A model generated the notes under the pieces. The model was given only the letters and a program-made list of their open reading frames with translations. It was not told where the DNA came from and searched no databases. 32,736 nt of DNA from the NCBI RefSeq assembly GCF_016612545.1, contig NZ_JAENRY010000123.1, positions 1-32,736 on the forward strand. The letters are read 5' to 3'. Each line of letters opens with the position of its first letter. Within the stretch, counting starts at the first letter, position 1. Of this stretch, positions 16,005 to 24,141 are shown one piece after another. The position numbers and the translations under genes were made by a program. This stretch comes from Streptomyces sp. MBT65. Its GTDB lineage: Bacteria; Actinomycetota; Actinomycetes; Streptomycetales; Streptomycetaceae.

Positions 16005-16412
16005 TCAGCCCTGGACGGCCGCCGGGTCCATCCACACGACCTCCCAGGAGTGGTTGTCGAGGTCCTCGAAGGAGCGGCCGTACATGAAGCCCTGGTCCTG
16101 GACGTCGTCATTGGCGGTGCCGCCCGCCGCGACCGCCTTGTTGATCAGCTCGTCGACCTTCTCGCGGCTCTCGGCGCTCAGGCACAGCAGCACCTCGCTG
16201 GTCTTGGCCGAGTCGGCGATCTCCTTCTTCGTGAAGTCGCTGTAGCGCTGCTTCTCCAGGAGCATCGCGATGATCGTCTCGCTGATCACGACGCAGGTGG
16301 TCTCGTCGTTGCTGAACTGGGGGTTGATCGAGAAGCCGAGCTCGGTGAAGAACTTCTTCGACGCGGCGGCGTCGTTCACGGCCAGGTTCACGAAGATCAT
16401 CTGCTGGTACAT
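16005..16412 (-). CDS. VOC-superfamily (glyoxalase/bleomycin-resistance fold) protein
   Basis: 135 residues from ATG 16412, with GGGAG as ribosome binding site. The paired beta-alpha-beta-beta-beta modules are visible in MIFVNLAVNDAAASKKFFTELGFSINPQFSNDETTCVVISETIIAMLLE and in GTANDDVQDQGFMYGRSFEDLDNHSWEVVWMD. FEDLDNHSWEVVW is the usual C-terminal motif with the metal-binding Glu. Substrate unknown; such small proteins in Streptomyces are often annotated as glyoxalase-like. Upstream of the LOG gene on the same strand. Confidence 0.88.
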   Translation of the reverse strand: MYQQMIFVNLAVNDAAASKKFFTELGFSINPQFSNDETTCVVISETIIAMLLEKQRYSDFTKKEIADSAKTSEVLLCLSAESREKVDELINKAVAAGGTANDDVQDQGFMYGRSFEDLDNHSWEVVWMDPAAVQG

Positions 16413-16475
16413 GCGGGGAGTCTCCCATCGGGCGTGCGTGCTATTCGGTGGGTAGACCGGCGGTCGACGGAAAAC

Positions 16476-17831
16476 TCATCGGCCGGCCAGCGGCAAAGCT
16501 GCCAGCTCGGCCACGAACAGGGTCAGCGGGAGGAACAGGGCGAGCAGCGCGCCCGCGCGCAGGGCCGCCGCGCTGCGCAGCATGGCGGCGGGGGCGCCGA
16601 GGCGGAGCAGCGCGGCCGTGGTGTCGGCGCGGGCGTGCTTGGCCTCCAGGGCGGCGGTGAGCAGGGTCGCCACCGTGCAGCCGGTGACCAGGAGCAGCCC
16701 GAGGGTGGTCAGGGGGCCGAAGGCCGGGGCGTCCGTGTCGTAGAGCGCCGTCATCGCGAAGCCGCCGGACGCCACCGCGCAGACCACGCCCAGCGGGCGG
16801 CCGATCCGGGTCGCCTCCTCCATCAGCACCCGGCCCGCCAGCAGCCGCAGCGCGCCCGGGCTGACGGACTGGAGCAGCCGCCCGCAGAGGTGGGTGAGCC
16901 CCGGACCGGCGAGCGCCAGCCCGATCGCGGTCAGCACCCAGCCGGCCAGGACGCTCGCGGGCCCGTCCGCGAGACCGCCGGGCAGCGACAGCCCGCCGCC
17001 GTCCTTCGCCCGGCTCGCGTACGCCTCCACGGCGAGCCCCGCGGCCAGCACCGCGATGCCCCAGGGGAGCCCGCGCGGGGCCTCTCGGGGAGCGGCCGGG
17101 CGCGAGGGGTCGGGGTGGTCGCCGGGCGCGGTGGCGGTCGTGGCCTCCAACTGCTCCTGCTGCGCGGGCTGTTCGGCCTCCGGTTCACTGCCGCGGCCCG
17201 CGCCGCGAAGATGCGCGCCGAAGCGGCCGTACGTCCCGAAGGTCTCGCGGGACCTCGGGCCGCCCTGCGCGCCGAAGCGGCCGTACGACCTCGTCCGGCC
17301 CTTCTCGGAGGCGGGGCGGAGGTCGCGGGGGCGCAGGGCGAGGGCCACGGCGACGGAGGCGGTCAGGGGGACCAGGGCGAGGAGGGTCAGTGCGGCGGGA
17401 AGGGGCAGGGGCTGGTCGGAGGCCAGGAACTCGGCCGCCGCTCCGTCGAAGGGCATGCCCGTGAGGTCGCCGCGCAGGTGGAGGAAGAAGAGCAGGGCCA
17501 GCATGGAGCCGAGGGTGCAGGCCAGCGCGGTCGTGGTCGCCGAGATGGCCATCAGGCGGGCGGGGCCGAGGCCGATCGCGGAGAGGCCGGGGCGCGGTCT
17601 GGTCGCCGGGTCGGTGCGGGCGACGGCCATCGCGAAGTAGACGGTGGCGGCCAGCGGGGTCGCGCACCAGCCGAGGCGGAGGGCCGCGGCGGCGGGGGAG
17701 TCGGGGTGGCCCATCGCGTAGCCGAGGGTGCACAGGAGGAGGAAGCCCGTGCCCGCCGAGGCCGACGCGACCAGCAGTCGGCGCAGTTGGACGGCGGGGT
17801 GCGAGCCGCGGGTCAGACGGAGAGCGAGCAC
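16476..17831 (-). CDS. ABC transporter permease
   Basis: 451 residues if started at GTG 17831, which overlaps the stop of the ATPase gene by 19 bp; the frame is open far upstream across that gene, so the start rests on coupling. About eight membrane segments can be picked out, among them LLVASASAGTGFLLLCTLGYAM, MAISATTTALACTLGSMLALLFFL and TTLGLLLVTGCTVATLLTAALEA. A charged linker of about 80 residues in the middle contains two copies of YGRFGA within SYGRFGAQGGPRSRETFGTYGRFGAH, then a Glu/Gln-rich part. The substrate is not evident. With the neighbouring ATPase it forms a two-gene exporter-like unit. Confidence 0.8.
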   Translation of the reverse strand: MLALRLTRGSHPAVQLRRLLVASASAGTGFLLLCTLGYAMGHPDSPAAAALRLGWCATPLAATVYFAMAVARTDPATRPRPGLSAIGLGPARLMAISATTTALACTLGSMLALLFFLHLRGDLTGMPFDGAAAEFLASDQPLPLPAALTLLALVPLTASVAVALALRPRDLRPASEKGRTRSYGRFGAQGGPRSRETFGTYGRFGAHLRGAGRGSEPEAEQPAQQEQLEATTATAPGDHPDPSRPAAPREAPRGLPWGIAVLAAGLAVEAYASRAKDGGGLSLPGGLADGPASVLAGWVLTAIGLALAGPGLTHLCGRLLQSVSPGALRLLAGRVLMEEATRIGRPLGVVCAVASGGFAMTALYDTDAPAFGPLTTLGLLLVTGCTVATLLTAALEAKHARADTTAALLRLGAPAAMLRSAAALRAGALLALFLPLTLFVAELAALPLAGR

Positions 17832-18553
17832 GCGGCCCGGCCTTCCGCCTCGGTGACCGGGGGGAGGTGAACCGTGTTCACACGGCGTCCGTCGAGCAGT
17901 GACACCGTGCGGTCCGCGAGGGCCGCGGTCTCCGCCTCGTGGGTCGCGAGGACGACCGTGATGCCGTGCGAGCGGGCGGCCGTCGTGAGCGTGCGCAGGA
18001 CCTGGGCGCGGTCCGCGCGGTGCAGCGGGGCCGTCGGCTCGTCGGCGAACAGGACCGTCGGCGCCGGGGCCAGCGCGCGGGCGATGGAGACGCGCTGGCG
18101 CTCCGCCTGGCGCAGTTCGTGCGGGCGTTTGCGGGCGTGGTCGCCGATGTCGAGGCGGTCCAGCCACTCCAGGGCGGCGGTCTTGGCCCGGCGGCGGCTG
18201 GTGCCGCGCAGCATCAGGGGGAGGGCCGCGTTCTCCCAGACGTTCAGCTCCGGGACGAGCACGGGCGCCGGGTCGATCCAGCCGAAGCGGTCGCGGCGCA
18301 GCCGTTCCCGGGTCATCGGGCCCATGGTGTGCACGGGCACGCTGTTGAACCAGACCTCGCCGCGGCCGGGTCGCTCCAGACCGGAGAGGCAGCGCAGCAG
18401 CGTCGTCTTGCCGCTGCCGCGCGGGCCCATGACGGCGAGGATCTCGCCCTCCCGGACCCCGAGCGAGACGCCGCCGAGCGCGGGCGTTCCGTCCTGGTGC
18501 TGGAAGTGCAGGGCACGTGCCCAGAGCACGTCGTTGTCCGGCGGGGTCACCAT
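17813..18553 (-). CDS. ABC transporter ATP-binding protein with degenerate motifs
   Basis: 246 residues from ATG 18553. Walker A GPRGSGKTT (43-51), Walker B VLFADEP (167-173) and the switch His205 in ATHEAE are intact. The other motifs are altered: the signature reads LRQAE (147-151) in place of LSGGQ, the Q-loop region reads FGWIDPAPVLVPE with no Gln at the usual place, and the D-loop region is APLHRAD rather than ALD. The fold resembles the MacB/LolD ATPases that serve FtsX-like permeases. The altered signature and Q-loop suggest slow or unusual ATP hydrolysis, or dependence on a partner. It is the first gene of the pair; GAGGTG is the likely ribosome binding site. Confidence 0.88.
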   Translation of the reverse strand: MVTPPDNDVLWARALHFQHQDGTPALGGVSLGVREGEILAVMGPRGSGKTTLLRCLSGLERPGRGEVWFNSVPVHTMGPMTRERLRRDRFGWIDPAPVLVPELNVWENAALPLMLRGTSRRRAKTAALEWLDRLDIGDHARKRPHELRQAERQRVSIARALAPAPTVLFADEPTAPLHRADRAQVLRTLTTAARSHGITVVLATHEAETAALADRTVSLLDGRRVNTVHLPPVTEAEGRAACSLSV

Positions 18554-18672
18554 GCGCGTACACCTCGTTCAGATCCGTTTTCCGTACTGCGTCCCCCGTG
18601 CGGGGGAACGAGGACGGGGCCGATCGGTTACCAGGCACGCTAAGGAGCGGGGGACGTGACCCCGGACAGCAC

Positions 18673-18721
18673 ACGGCCAGGGGTGCACCCTTCCCACTCG
18701 TACGGGTGCACCCCTGGCCGT
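18673..18721 (-). terminator. 18-bp perfect hairpin after the aminotransferase gene
   Basis: 18673-18690 and 18704-18721 are perfect reverse complements (ACGGCCAGGGGTGCACCC and its partner) around a 13-base loop. It lies 24 bp past the aminotransferase stop and upstream of the ABC pair, so it insulates the two minus-strand units. No T-run follows. Confidence 0.85.
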
Positions 18722-18744
18722 ATTAACCGTTGAACCGCCGAAGG

Positions 18745-20124
18745 CTAGAGCTTCGTCCAGGCCTCCGTGAGGACCTGGCGGACGATGCCCTCGATCTCGT
18801 CGAAGGTCGACTGGTCGGAGATCAGCGGCGGCGAGAGCTGGATGACCGGGTCACCGCGGTCGTCGGCGCGGCAGTAGAGGCCGTACTCGAAGAGCTTCTT
18901 GGAGACGAAGCCGTAGAGCACGCGCTCCGACTCCTCGTCCGTGAAGGTCTCCTTGGTGGCCTTGTCCTTGACCAGCTCGATGCCGTAGAAGAAGCCGTTG
19001 CCGCGGACGTCGCCGACGATCGGGAGGTCGTGCAGCTTCTGGAGGGTCCCCAGGAAGTTGGCCTCGTTGTCGAGGACGTGCTGGTTGAGGCCCTCGCGCT
19101 CGAAGATGTCGAGGTTGGCGAGGCCGACCGCGGCGGAGACCGGGTGGCCGCCGAAGGTGTAGCCGTGCAGGAAGGTGTTGTCGCCCTGGTAGAACGGCTC
19201 GGCCAGCCGGTCGGAGATGATGCAGGCGCCGATAGGGGAGTAGCCCGAGGTCATGCCCTTGGCGCAGGTGATCATGTCCGGGACGTAGTCGAACTTGTCG
19301 CAGGCGAACATCGTGCCGAGGCGGCCGAAGGCGCAGATGACCTCGTCGGAGACCAGGAGCACGTCGTACTGGTCGCAGATCTCGCGCACCCGCTGGAAGT
19401 AGCCGGGCGGCGGCGGGAAGCAGCCGCCGGCGTTCTGCACCGGCTCCAGGAAGACCGCGGCGACCGTCTCGGGGCCCTCGAAGAGGATCTCCTGCTCGAT
19501 CTGGTCGGCGGCCCAGCGGCCGTACGCCTCCGGGTCGTCGCCGTGGATCGGGGCGCGGTAGATGTTGGTGTTCGGGACCTTGTGCGCGCCCGGGACCAGC
19601 GGCTCGAACGGGGCCTTCAGGGCCGGGAGTCCGGTGATGGACAGGGCGCCCTGCGGGGTGCCGTGGTAGGCGACCGCGCGCGAGATGACCTTGTACTTGG
19701 TGGGCTTGCCGACCAGCTTGAAGTACTGCTTGGCGAGCTTCCAGGCGGTCTCGACGGCCTCGCCGCCGCCGGTGGTGAAGAAGACCTTGTTCAGGTCGCC
19801 GGGCGCGTAGTTCGCGAGACGCTCCGCGAGTTCCACGGCCTTGGGGTGGGCGTACGACCAGATGGGGAAGAACGCCAGTTCCTTCGCCTGCTTGGCGGCG
19901 GTCTCGGCCAGCTCGGCGCGGCCGTGACCGGCCTGGACCACGAACAGGCCCGCGAGACCGTCGAGGTAGCGCTTGCCCTTGTCGTCGTAGATGTAGGTGC
20001 CCTCGCCACGGACGATCGTGGGGACGGGCGCGTTCTCGTACGAGGACATGCGGGTGAAGTGCATCCACAGGTGGTCGTACGCGGTGCGGCTGAGGTCCTT
20101 GCTCACGGTTATCGGGTTCCCCAC
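18745..20124 (-). CDS. class III PLP aminotransferase (probable polyamine/GABA type)
   Basis: 459 residues from GTG 20124. Fold type I class III features: FFTTGGGEAVETAWKLAKQY (cofactor phosphate binding), AVAYHGTPQGALSITG, FLEPVQNAGGCFPPP, LLVSDEVICAFGRLG (Asp holding the pyridine nitrogen) and the Schiff-base lysine in TCAKGMTSGY (Lys289). Close to the omega-amino acid:pyruvate and putrescine aminotransferases. Its Lrp-type regulator and the divergent gamma-aminobutyraldehyde dehydrogenase point to putrescine or another polyamine as amino donor; S. coelicolor has, as I remember, the same gene trio in polyamine use. The start overlaps the end of the regulator gene by 16 bp; GTG 20106 (MSKDLSRTAYDHL) is an alternative. 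Confidence 0.9.
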   Translation of the reverse strand: MGNPITVSKDLSRTAYDHLWMHFTRMSSYENAPVPTIVRGEGTYIYDDKGKRYLDGLAGLFVVQAGHGRAELAETAAKQAKELAFFPIWSYAHPKAVELAERLANYAPGDLNKVFFTTGGGEAVETAWKLAKQYFKLVGKPTKYKVISRAVAYHGTPQGALSITGLPALKAPFEPLVPGAHKVPNTNIYRAPIHGDDPEAYGRWAADQIEQEILFEGPETVAAVFLEPVQNAGGCFPPPPGYFQRVREICDQYDVLLVSDEVICAFGRLGTMFACDKFDYVPDMITCAKGMTSGYSPIGACIISDRLAEPFYQGDNTFLHGYTFGGHPVSAAVGLANLDIFEREGLNQHVLDNEANFLGTLQKLHDLPIVGDVRGNGFFYGIELVKDKATKETFTDEESERVLYGFVSKKLFEYGLYCRADDRGDPVIQLSPPLISDQSTFDEIEGIVRQVLTEAWTKL

Positions 20125-20624
20125 ATGTAGGTCTGCTTCTTGAGCTTCAGATAAACGAAGCTCTCGGTGGAGCGCACCCCGGGCAGCGCCCGGATGCGTT
20201 TGTTGATGACGTCCAGCAGGTGGTCGTCGTCCTCGCAGACGATCTCGGCGAGGAGGTCGTACGAGCCCGCGGTCATCACCACGTACTCCACTTCCTGCAT
20301 GGCCGTCAGCGCGTCCGCCACGTTCTCGACGTCGCCCTCGACGTTGACGCCGACCATCGCCTGTCTGCGGAAGCCCACGGTGAGCGGGTCCGTGACGGCG
20401 ACGATCTGCATGACGCCCTGGTCGAGCAGCTTCTGGACGCGCTGGCGCACGGCCGCCTCGGAGAGGCCGACGGCCTTGCCGATCGCGGCGTACGGCCGGC
20501 GGCCGTCCTCCTGGAGCTGTTCGATGATGGCGAGGGAGACGGAATCCAGGTGAGGAGTCCCGTTCCTGGACTCGCGGGAGTCCCTTGGTTCTGCGCTGCG
20601 ACTGGCCACGGCTTCACTGTGCAC
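20109..20624 (-). CDS. Lrp/AsnC-family transcriptional regulator (polyamine cluster)
   Basis: 171 residues from GTG 20624 (MHSEAVASRSAEP); the frame is open to a TTG at 20645. The helix-turn-helix is LDSVSLAIIEQLQEDGRRPYAAIGKAVGLSEAAVRQRVQKLLDQGVMQIV, followed by a RAM/Lrp sensor domain (VGVNVEGDVENVADALTAMQEVEYVVMTAGSYDLLAEIVCEDDDHLLDVINKRI). Such proteins form octamers that sense amino acids or related metabolites. It is cotranscribed with the aminotransferase and stands divergent from the dehydrogenase, the usual position for a local regulator of both; a polyamine or a breakdown product would be a reasonable effector. Confidence 0.92.
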   Translation of the reverse strand: MHSEAVASRSAEPRDSRESRNGTPHLDSVSLAIIEQLQEDGRRPYAAIGKAVGLSEAAVRQRVQKLLDQGVMQIVAVTDPLTVGFRRQAMVGVNVEGDVENVADALTAMQEVEYVVMTAGSYDLLAEIVCEDDDHLLDVINKRIRALPGVRSTESFVYLKLKKQTYMWGTR

Positions 20625-20748
20625 GACGTCTCGACCGTTCCGCAAGGCCGCTTCGATGAAATTCGTTGTTTACGTGGTCGAGACTTGCGGATTTCGTAGC
20701 CTTGGCGCGATCGGGGGTGTTGAAAACGTGGGCCGGGCGATTAGGGTG

Positions 20749-20770
20749 GGTGTCTCAGTGAATGGACACC
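20749..20770. promoter_or_regulatory. inverted repeat upstream of the aldehyde dehydrogenase gene
   Basis: GGTGTC (20749-20754) and GACACC (20765-20770) form a 6-bp inverted repeat with a 10-bp gap, just ahead of the ribosome binding site. It lies in the 165-bp region between the Lrp gene and the dehydrogenase and could be an operator or a leader hairpin. Confidence 0.35.
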
Positions 20771-20789
20771 TGAACTTGGAGGGCCGGCA

Positions 20790-22229
20790 GTGAGCACCGA
20801 ACTGCGTCGTCTGCGCAACTACATCGACGGTGAGTTCCGGGACGCCGCCGACGGACGGACCACCGAGGTGGTCAACCCCGTGACGGGCGAGGCGTACGCG
20901 ACCGCGCCGCTGTCCGGCGAGGCGGACGTCGACGCCGCCATGGTGGCCGCCGCCGCGGCCTTCCCGGCCTGGCGGGACGAGACCCCGGCCAAGCGGCAGA
21001 AGTTCCTGCTGGACATCGCCAGCGCGTTCGAGGAGCGCGCGGAGGAGCTGATCGCGGCCGAGGTGGAGAACACCGGCAAGCCGATCGGGCTCACCCGCTC
21101 CGAGGAGATCCCGCCGATGGTCGACCAGATCCGCTTCTTCGCGGGTGCGGCCCGGATGCTGGAGGGCCGCTCGGCCGGCGAGTACATGGAGGGCATGACC
21201 TCCATCATCCGGCGCGAGCCGATCGGCGTCTGCGCGCAGGTCGCGCCCTGGAACTACCCGATGATGATGGCCGTCTGGAAGTTCGCCCCCGCGCTCGCGG
21301 CCGGCAACACGGTCGTCCTCAAGCCCTCGGACACCACCCCCGCCTCCACGGTCCTGATCGCCGAGATCATCGGCTCGATCGTGCCCAAGGGCGTCTTCAA
21401 CGTCGTGTGCGGCGACCGGGACACCGGCCGCGCGATGGTCGAGCACCACACGCCGGCGATGGCCTCCATCACCGGTTCGGTGCGGGCGGGCATGTCGGTC
21501 GCCGAGTCCGCGTCCAAGGACCTCAAGCGGGTCCACCTGGAGCTGGGCGGCAAGGCTCCTGTCGTCGTCTTCGAGGACACCGACATCGCCAAGGCCGTCG
21601 AGGACATCTCGGTCGCGGGCTTCTTCAACGCGGGCCAGGACTGCACGGCGGCCACGCGCGTGCTCGTACAGGAGTCGATCCACGACGAGTTCGTGGCGGC
21701 GCTCGCGAAGGCGGCGGCCGAGACGAAGACCGGGCAGCCGGACGACGAGGACGTGCTCTACGGCCCGCTCAACAACGCCAACCAGCTCAAGCAGGTGACC
21801 GGCTTCATCGAGCGGCTGCCGGCGCACGCGAAGGTGGAGGCGGGCGGCCAACGGGTGGGCGAGGTCGGCTACTTCTACGCGCCGACCGTCGTCTCGGGGC
21901 TGAAGCAGGACGACGAGATCATCCAGAACGAGGTCTTCGGACCGGTCATCACCGTCCAGTCCTTCACGGACGAGGCCCAGGCCGTCGAGTGGGCCAACGG
22001 CGTCGACTACGCGCTGGCGTCCTCGGTCTGGACGAAGGACCACGGACGCGCGATGCGGCTGTCGAAGTCCCTGGACTTCGGCTGCGTGTGGATCAACACC
22101 CACATCCCGCTGGTCGCGGAGATGCCGCACGGCGGCTTCAAGAAGTCGGGCTACGGCAAGGACCTGTCGGGCTACGGCTTCGAGGACTACACGCGGATCA
22201 AGCACGTGATGACGTCGCTGGAGGCGTAG
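20790..22229 (+). CDS. gamma-aminobutyraldehyde dehydrogenase
   Basis: 479 residues from GTG 20790 with GGAGG at 20778-20782. An NAD(P)-dependent aldehyde dehydrogenase: APWNYPMMMAVWKFAPALAAGNTVVLKPSDTTP is the cofactor-binding region, Glu251 in HLELGGKAPVVVFEDTDI and Cys285 in FFNAGQDCTAATRVLV are the catalytic residues. The close match to the YdcW/PuuC-like group and the neighbours (polyamine aminotransferase, polyamine-binding protein) suggest it oxidises 4-aminobutanal to GABA; a related omega-aminoaldehyde is possible. Divergent from the Lrp regulator and closed by a strong terminator. Confidence 0.92.
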   Translation: MSTELRRLRNYIDGEFRDAADGRTTEVVNPVTGEAYATAPLSGEADVDAAMVAAAAAFPAWRDETPAKRQKFLLDIASAFEERAEELIAAEVENTGKPIGLTRSEEIPPMVDQIRFFAGAARMLEGRSAGEYMEGMTSIIRREPIGVCAQVAPWNYPMMMAVWKFAPALAAGNTVVLKPSDTTPASTVLIAEIIGSIVPKGVFNVVCGDRDTGRAMVEHHTPAMASITGSVRAGMSVAESASKDLKRVHLELGGKAPVVVFEDTDIAKAVEDISVAGFFNAGQDCTAATRVLVQESIHDEFVAALAKAAAETKTGQPDDEDVLYGPLNNANQLKQVTGFIERLPAHAKVEAGGQRVGEVGYFYAPTVVSGLKQDDEIIQNEVFGPVITVQSFTDEAQAVEWANGVDYALASSVWTKDHGRAMRLSKSLDFGCVWINTHIPLVAEMPHGGFKKSGYGKDLSGYGFEDYTRIKHVMTSLEA

Positions 22230-22256
22230 GCGTTCGCTGATTTCGTACGACCAACT

Positions 22257-22295
22257 GCGCGGCCCCGGACGGAAGTTGACCGTCCGGGGCCGCGC
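22257..22295 (+). terminator. 16-bp perfect hairpin after the aldehyde dehydrogenase
   Basis: GCGCGGCCCCGGACGG (22257-22272) and its exact reverse complement (22280-22295) flank a 7-base loop, followed by TGTTCTCCTCC. A typical Streptomyces terminator 27 bp after the stop. Confidence 0.9.
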
Positions 22296-22390
22296 TGTTC
22301 TCCTCCGTCGCAGGTGAACGGGCGGTTACTTCACAGGCAACCGATCGACAAGGTGTCGGGTCCCTGGGGAGCCGCTCGACGCAGCGTCCA

Positions 22391-22427
22391 TTGATCGGGC
22401 GCGGGGCGGCGGGTCATGCTGCGCGGG
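22391..22427 (+). promoter_or_regulatory. promoter for a leaderless transcript of the polyamine-binding protein gene
   Basis: TTGATC (22391-22396) and CATGCT (22415-22420) are 18 bp apart. The transcript would start about seven bases after the -10 box, at the GTG 22427 itself. No Shine-Dalgarno sequence precedes that codon, which fits leaderless translation. Confidence 0.5.
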
Positions 22428-23617
22428 TGCCCAAGACTCCGAAGTCGTACCCGCCCTCCCGTCGCTCCCTGCTGCGCGCGCTCGGCGGAACCGCCGCGCT
22501 CGGCGCGCTCGCCGGGTGCGGTGTGCCCGCCGCGTATGTGCAGGCGAGCGACCGCGCCGGCGCCGACATGTCCGCCACGGACAAGCGGCTGACCTGGGCG
22601 AACTGGCCGCTGTACATCGACACCGACGACGATGACGAGACGAAGCGGCCCACGCTGGACGCGTTCGAGAAGAAGACCGGGATCTCCGTCGACTACATCG
22701 AGGAGATCAACGACAACGACGAGTTCTTCGGCAAGATCAGCCCGGCGCTCATGAACCACCAGCAGACCGGCCGCGACCTGATCGTCATGAGCGACTGGAT
22801 GTGCGCGCGGTTCGTCCGGCTCGGCTGGGTCCAGCGGATGGACCGGTCGAGCCAGCCCAACGTGGCGAAGTACCTTGACCCGCAGCTCGGTTCGCCCGCG
22901 TTCGACCCGGGCCGCCGGTACACGGTGCCGTGGCAGTCGGGCATCACGGGTATCGCGTACAACCGCCGCAAGCTGGGCCGCGAGATCCGCCAGGTCTCCG
23001 ACCTGTGGGCGAGCGACCTGAAGGGCCGGGTCACGCTGCTCTCCGGCCTCGACGAGTCGTTCGCGCTGCTGATGCAGGGCAACGGCGTCGACATCACCAA
23101 GTGGACCGCCGCGGACTTCCACAAGGTGTGCGACCAGGTGCAGACGCAGATCAGCCGGAAGCAGATCCGCCGCTTCACCGGCAACGACTACACCAAGGAC
23201 CTGGTCAGCGGTGACGTCCTGGCCTGTCAGGCCTACTCCGGCGATGTGATCCAACTCCAGGCCGACAACCCGGACATCCGCTTCGTCGTCCCCGAGGAGG
23301 GCGCCGAACTCTGGGCGGACTCCCTGATGATCCCCGACCTGGCCCGCCACAAGACCAACGCCGAGAAGCTGGTCGACTACTACTACGACCCCGAGGTGGC
23401 CGCGGAACTCGCCGCCTGGGTCAACTACGTCTGCCCCGTCCCGGCGGCCCAGGCCGTCCTCGCGGCCAGCAAGGACAAGGACACCGCGGCCCTCGCCGAG
23501 AACCCCCTGATCTTCCCGGACACCACGATGCGGAAGCACCTCGCGATCGCGCGGGACATCACGTCGACGGAACGGGTGGAGTTCGCGAAGGAGTGGAACA
23601 AGATCGTGGGGTTGTAG
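22427..23617 (+). CDS. polyamine (spermidine/putrescine) ABC transporter substrate-binding lipoprotein
   Basis: 396 residues from GTG 22427. The N-terminus has a twin-arginine motif SRRSLL followed by a hydrophobic run and lipobox LAGC (Cys31), so it is probably exported by Tat and lipidated. The body belongs to the PotD/PotF binding proteins: LTWANWPLYIDTDDDDETKRPTLDAFEKKTGISVDYIEEINDNDEFFGKI, PWQSGITGIAYNRRKLG, and ADSLMIPDLARHKTNAEKLVDYYYDPEVAAELAAWVNYVCPV. Permease and ATPase genes are not in the window; they may lie elsewhere, and the toxin cluster begins directly after. It fits with the aminotransferase and dehydrogenase next door as the import step for polyamines. Confidence 0.9.
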   Translation: MPKTPKSYPPSRRSLLRALGGTAALGALAGCGVPAAYVQASDRAGADMSATDKRLTWANWPLYIDTDDDDETKRPTLDAFEKKTGISVDYIEEINDNDEFFGKISPALMNHQQTGRDLIVMSDWMCARFVRLGWVQRMDRSSQPNVAKYLDPQLGSPAFDPGRRYTVPWQSGITGIAYNRRKLGREIRQVSDLWASDLKGRVTLLSGLDESFALLMQGNGVDITKWTAADFHKVCDQVQTQISRKQIRRFTGNDYTKDLVSGDVLACQAYSGDVIQLQADNPDIRFVVPEEGAELWADSLMIPDLARHKTNAEKLVDYYYDPEVAAELAAWVNYVCPVPAAQAVLAASKDKDTAALAENPLIFPDTTMRKHLAIARDITSTERVEFAKEWNKIVGL

Positions 23618-23705
23618 GGGCGTACTGGCCGTCCCTCGGGCGAGTGCGTCCGCCGGTGCAGACCCGGACGACATCGGCGCGGGAGCAGGAACGTTGCCTT
23701 CGCAT

Positions 23706-23746
23706 GACCAAGGCATGGGTATTTCTTGGTCGGGCTCTTCTAGGGT
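23706..23746 (+). promoter_or_regulatory. inverted repeat and -10-like box upstream of the toxin cluster
   Basis: GACCAAG (23706-23712) and CTTGGTC (23725-23731) are exact inverted repeats 12 bp apart, and TAGGGT at 23741-23746 resembles a -10 box. The repeat covers the place of a -35 box, a position where a repressor or activator would act. No good -35 hexamer is seen. Confidence 0.45.
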
Positions 23747-23778
23747 CGTGGCTGCGACTGCGAACGGGGGAACGCGCG

Positions 23779-24141
23779 ATGGGCGACGGCAAGGACCCGG
23801 CCAAGGTCCTCGACATCAAGACCGCCGATGTGAAGCGGGCGGCACCGGACTTCCAGACGGCGGCAGTTGATCTGGGCAAGGCGCTGACCGCGCTCGTGAA
23901 GTCCCTCGACGGGCTGGGCGAGCCGTGGGGGAACGACAAGCAGGGCAAGGAGTTCGGCGACTCCTACAAGCCGTTGCAGAAGAAGATCGAGAGCGCGGCG
24001 GGCACGCTGGTGCTCGGTCTGACGAGCATTCACGAGGCGATGGCCGACATGGCGGACGGTCATGTCGACAACGACGAGTTGATCGCCGGGATGTTCACCG
24101 AAGTGAAGGTCACCACGTCGGACGGTGCCGGTGAGCGTTGA
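23779..24141 (+). CDS. WXG100-like small protein, presumed partner of the RHS toxin
   Basis: 120 residues from ATG 23779 (GGGGGAA as possible ribosome binding site); the frame is open upstream but without similarity. The protein is mostly helical with a WG turn, GLGEPWGNDKQGKEFGDSYKPLQKKIESA, of the kind found in actinobacterial WXG100-related ESX proteins (W-G-x-D-x-x-G-x-x-F). It begins MGDGKDPAKVLDIKTADVKRAAPDFQTAAVDLGKALTALVKSLDGL. Its end overlaps the start of the RHS gene by 17 bp, so the two are translated together. It probably pairs with the helical N-terminus of the RHS protein for type VII secretion. Confidence 0.75.
   Translation: MGDGKDPAKVLDIKTADVKRAAPDFQTAAVDLGKALTALVKSLDGLGEPWGNDKQGKEFGDSYKPLQKKIESAAGTLVLGLTSIHEAMADMADGHVDNDELIAGMFTEVKVTTSDGAGER

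Noticed and set aside
17832..18674. Permease extended across the ATPase gene
   Set aside because: The sequence there is an Arg/Pro-rich shadow of the ATPase; the permease begins near the ATPase stop.
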